DNA of 42,281 nt. Origin: Planctomycetia bacterium. GTDB taxonomy: Bacteria; Planctomycetota; UBA8108; SXIK01. Under the pieces are notes generated by a model. That model saw nothing but the letters and a program-made list of their open reading frames with translations. It made no database searches and had not been told where the DNA came from. Position 1 is the first letter of the stretch; every line of letters begins with the position of its first letter. Position numbers and translations under genes: made by a program. Below are positions 42,002 through 42,281 of this stretch, piece after piece. Where the stretch lies: the NCBI GenBank assembly GCA_005772855.1, contig SXIK01000111.1:1-42281 (forward strand), given 5' to 3'.

Positions 42002-42281
42002 CATGCACGGCGGTGGAAGGGTTCGCGTTCATCGGCCTCAACGCGCAAGGGTACCCCGAGTACCGGCACGTCGGCACCGCGGAATTCATCGGGACGGATT
42101 TGGTCTTCGTGCTCCTGCGAGGGGCAGACGGCGGCGAGGTCCGCTTCCAGATGGGGAGCCCCGACACGGAGTGTTCTCGCGGAGGCGAGGAAGGCCCTGT
42201 CCACGAGGTGCGGCTGAGCCCCTACCTCATCGCCAAGCACGAGTGCACGCAGGCCGCGTGGGAGGCGGTGATGGGCTCGAA
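41971..42281 (+). CDS. FGE-sulfatase (SUMF1/EgtB/PvdO type) domain fragment, out of frame with the dockerin-like gene, cut by window edge
   Basis: The frame starting at 41971 is open to the end of the window and encodes EGFAFIGLNAQGYPEYRHVG, TDLVFVLLRGADGGEVRF, QMGSPDTECSRGGEEGPVHE and VRLSPYLIAKHECTQAAWEA. This is the start of a formylglycine-generating-enzyme-like domain (typical EGPVHEVxLSPFxIxKxEVTQxxWxxVMG). Members act as oxidases on sulfatase Cys residues, as nonheme iron enzymes, or as binding domains such as in DGR targets. There is no independent start with a ribosome binding site; GTG 42013 is possible. It overlaps the dockerin-like ORF by 31 nt in another frame, best explained by a single-base deletion in one ancestral gene. 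The catalytic part lies beyond the edge. Confidence 0.75.

Overview
The window looks like a chromosomal piece of a GC-rich, uncultured bacterium of the Planctomycetota or a close relative. This is inferred from dockerin-like DxNxDGxxNISDxxxTLGFLFLG repeats on exported proteins, a Cys-rich repeat protein, a PATAN/PEGA/PQQ scaffold protein, a zinc-ribbon Ser/Thr kinase and a DUF4416 gene. No phage, insertion sequence or CRISPR array was seen. Both window edges cut genes: uvrB on the left and an FGE-sulfatase-type domain on the right.

Layout. 1-1777: 3' part of uvrB. 2121-7118: one long exported modular protein whose single reading frame is interrupted by three stop codons (TAG 2256, TAG 2604, TAA 4062) with no frameshift; a strong terminator follows. 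7313-10142: histidine kinase and OmpR-type response regulator, then an exported protein of unknown function (10503-12017) with its own terminator. 12259-12331: tRNA-Met(CAT) on the minus strand. 12450-14045: comF, convergent with a coupled minus-strand pair (FliN/SpoA-like protein and DUF4416). 14279-17966: bL28 and the gatCAB amidotransferase genes. 18038-24338: a minus-strand operon of three (metalloprotease-like lipoprotein, exported unknown, large PATAN-TPR-TM-PEGA-PQQ protein). 24606-25991: exported HEAT/VWA protein. 26185-32282: a plus-strand string of rsfS, tsaE, a Ser/Thr kinase, a doubtful small gene, a membrane-anchored SMC/YhaN-like ATPase and miaA. 32327-33090: two small minus-strand lipoproteins. 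33091-33834: noncoding stretch with dense inverted repeats. 33835-37125: Lon-like protease and convergent thiL. 37184-39341: orphan ParA overlapping a TPR/zinc-peptidase gene. 39392-39559: a 55-residue gene. 39970-41233: HU, a lipoprotein and a CAT-anticodon tRNA best read as tRNA-Ile2. 41606-42281: a dockerin-like protein apparently frameshifted away from an FGE-type domain.

How it fits together. Housekeeping genes for translation (bL28, GatCAB, RsfS, MiaA, TsaE, two tRNAs), repair (UvrB) and cofactor synthesis (ThiL) are interleaved with envelope and signalling genes. The most unusual features are the three-stop modular protein at 2121-7118, the second broken dockerin-type gene at the right edge, the kinase/membrane SMC-like ATPase pair embedded between tsaE and miaA, and the repeat cluster at 33.6 kb. 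Domain calls come from reading motifs by eye; no database search was run.
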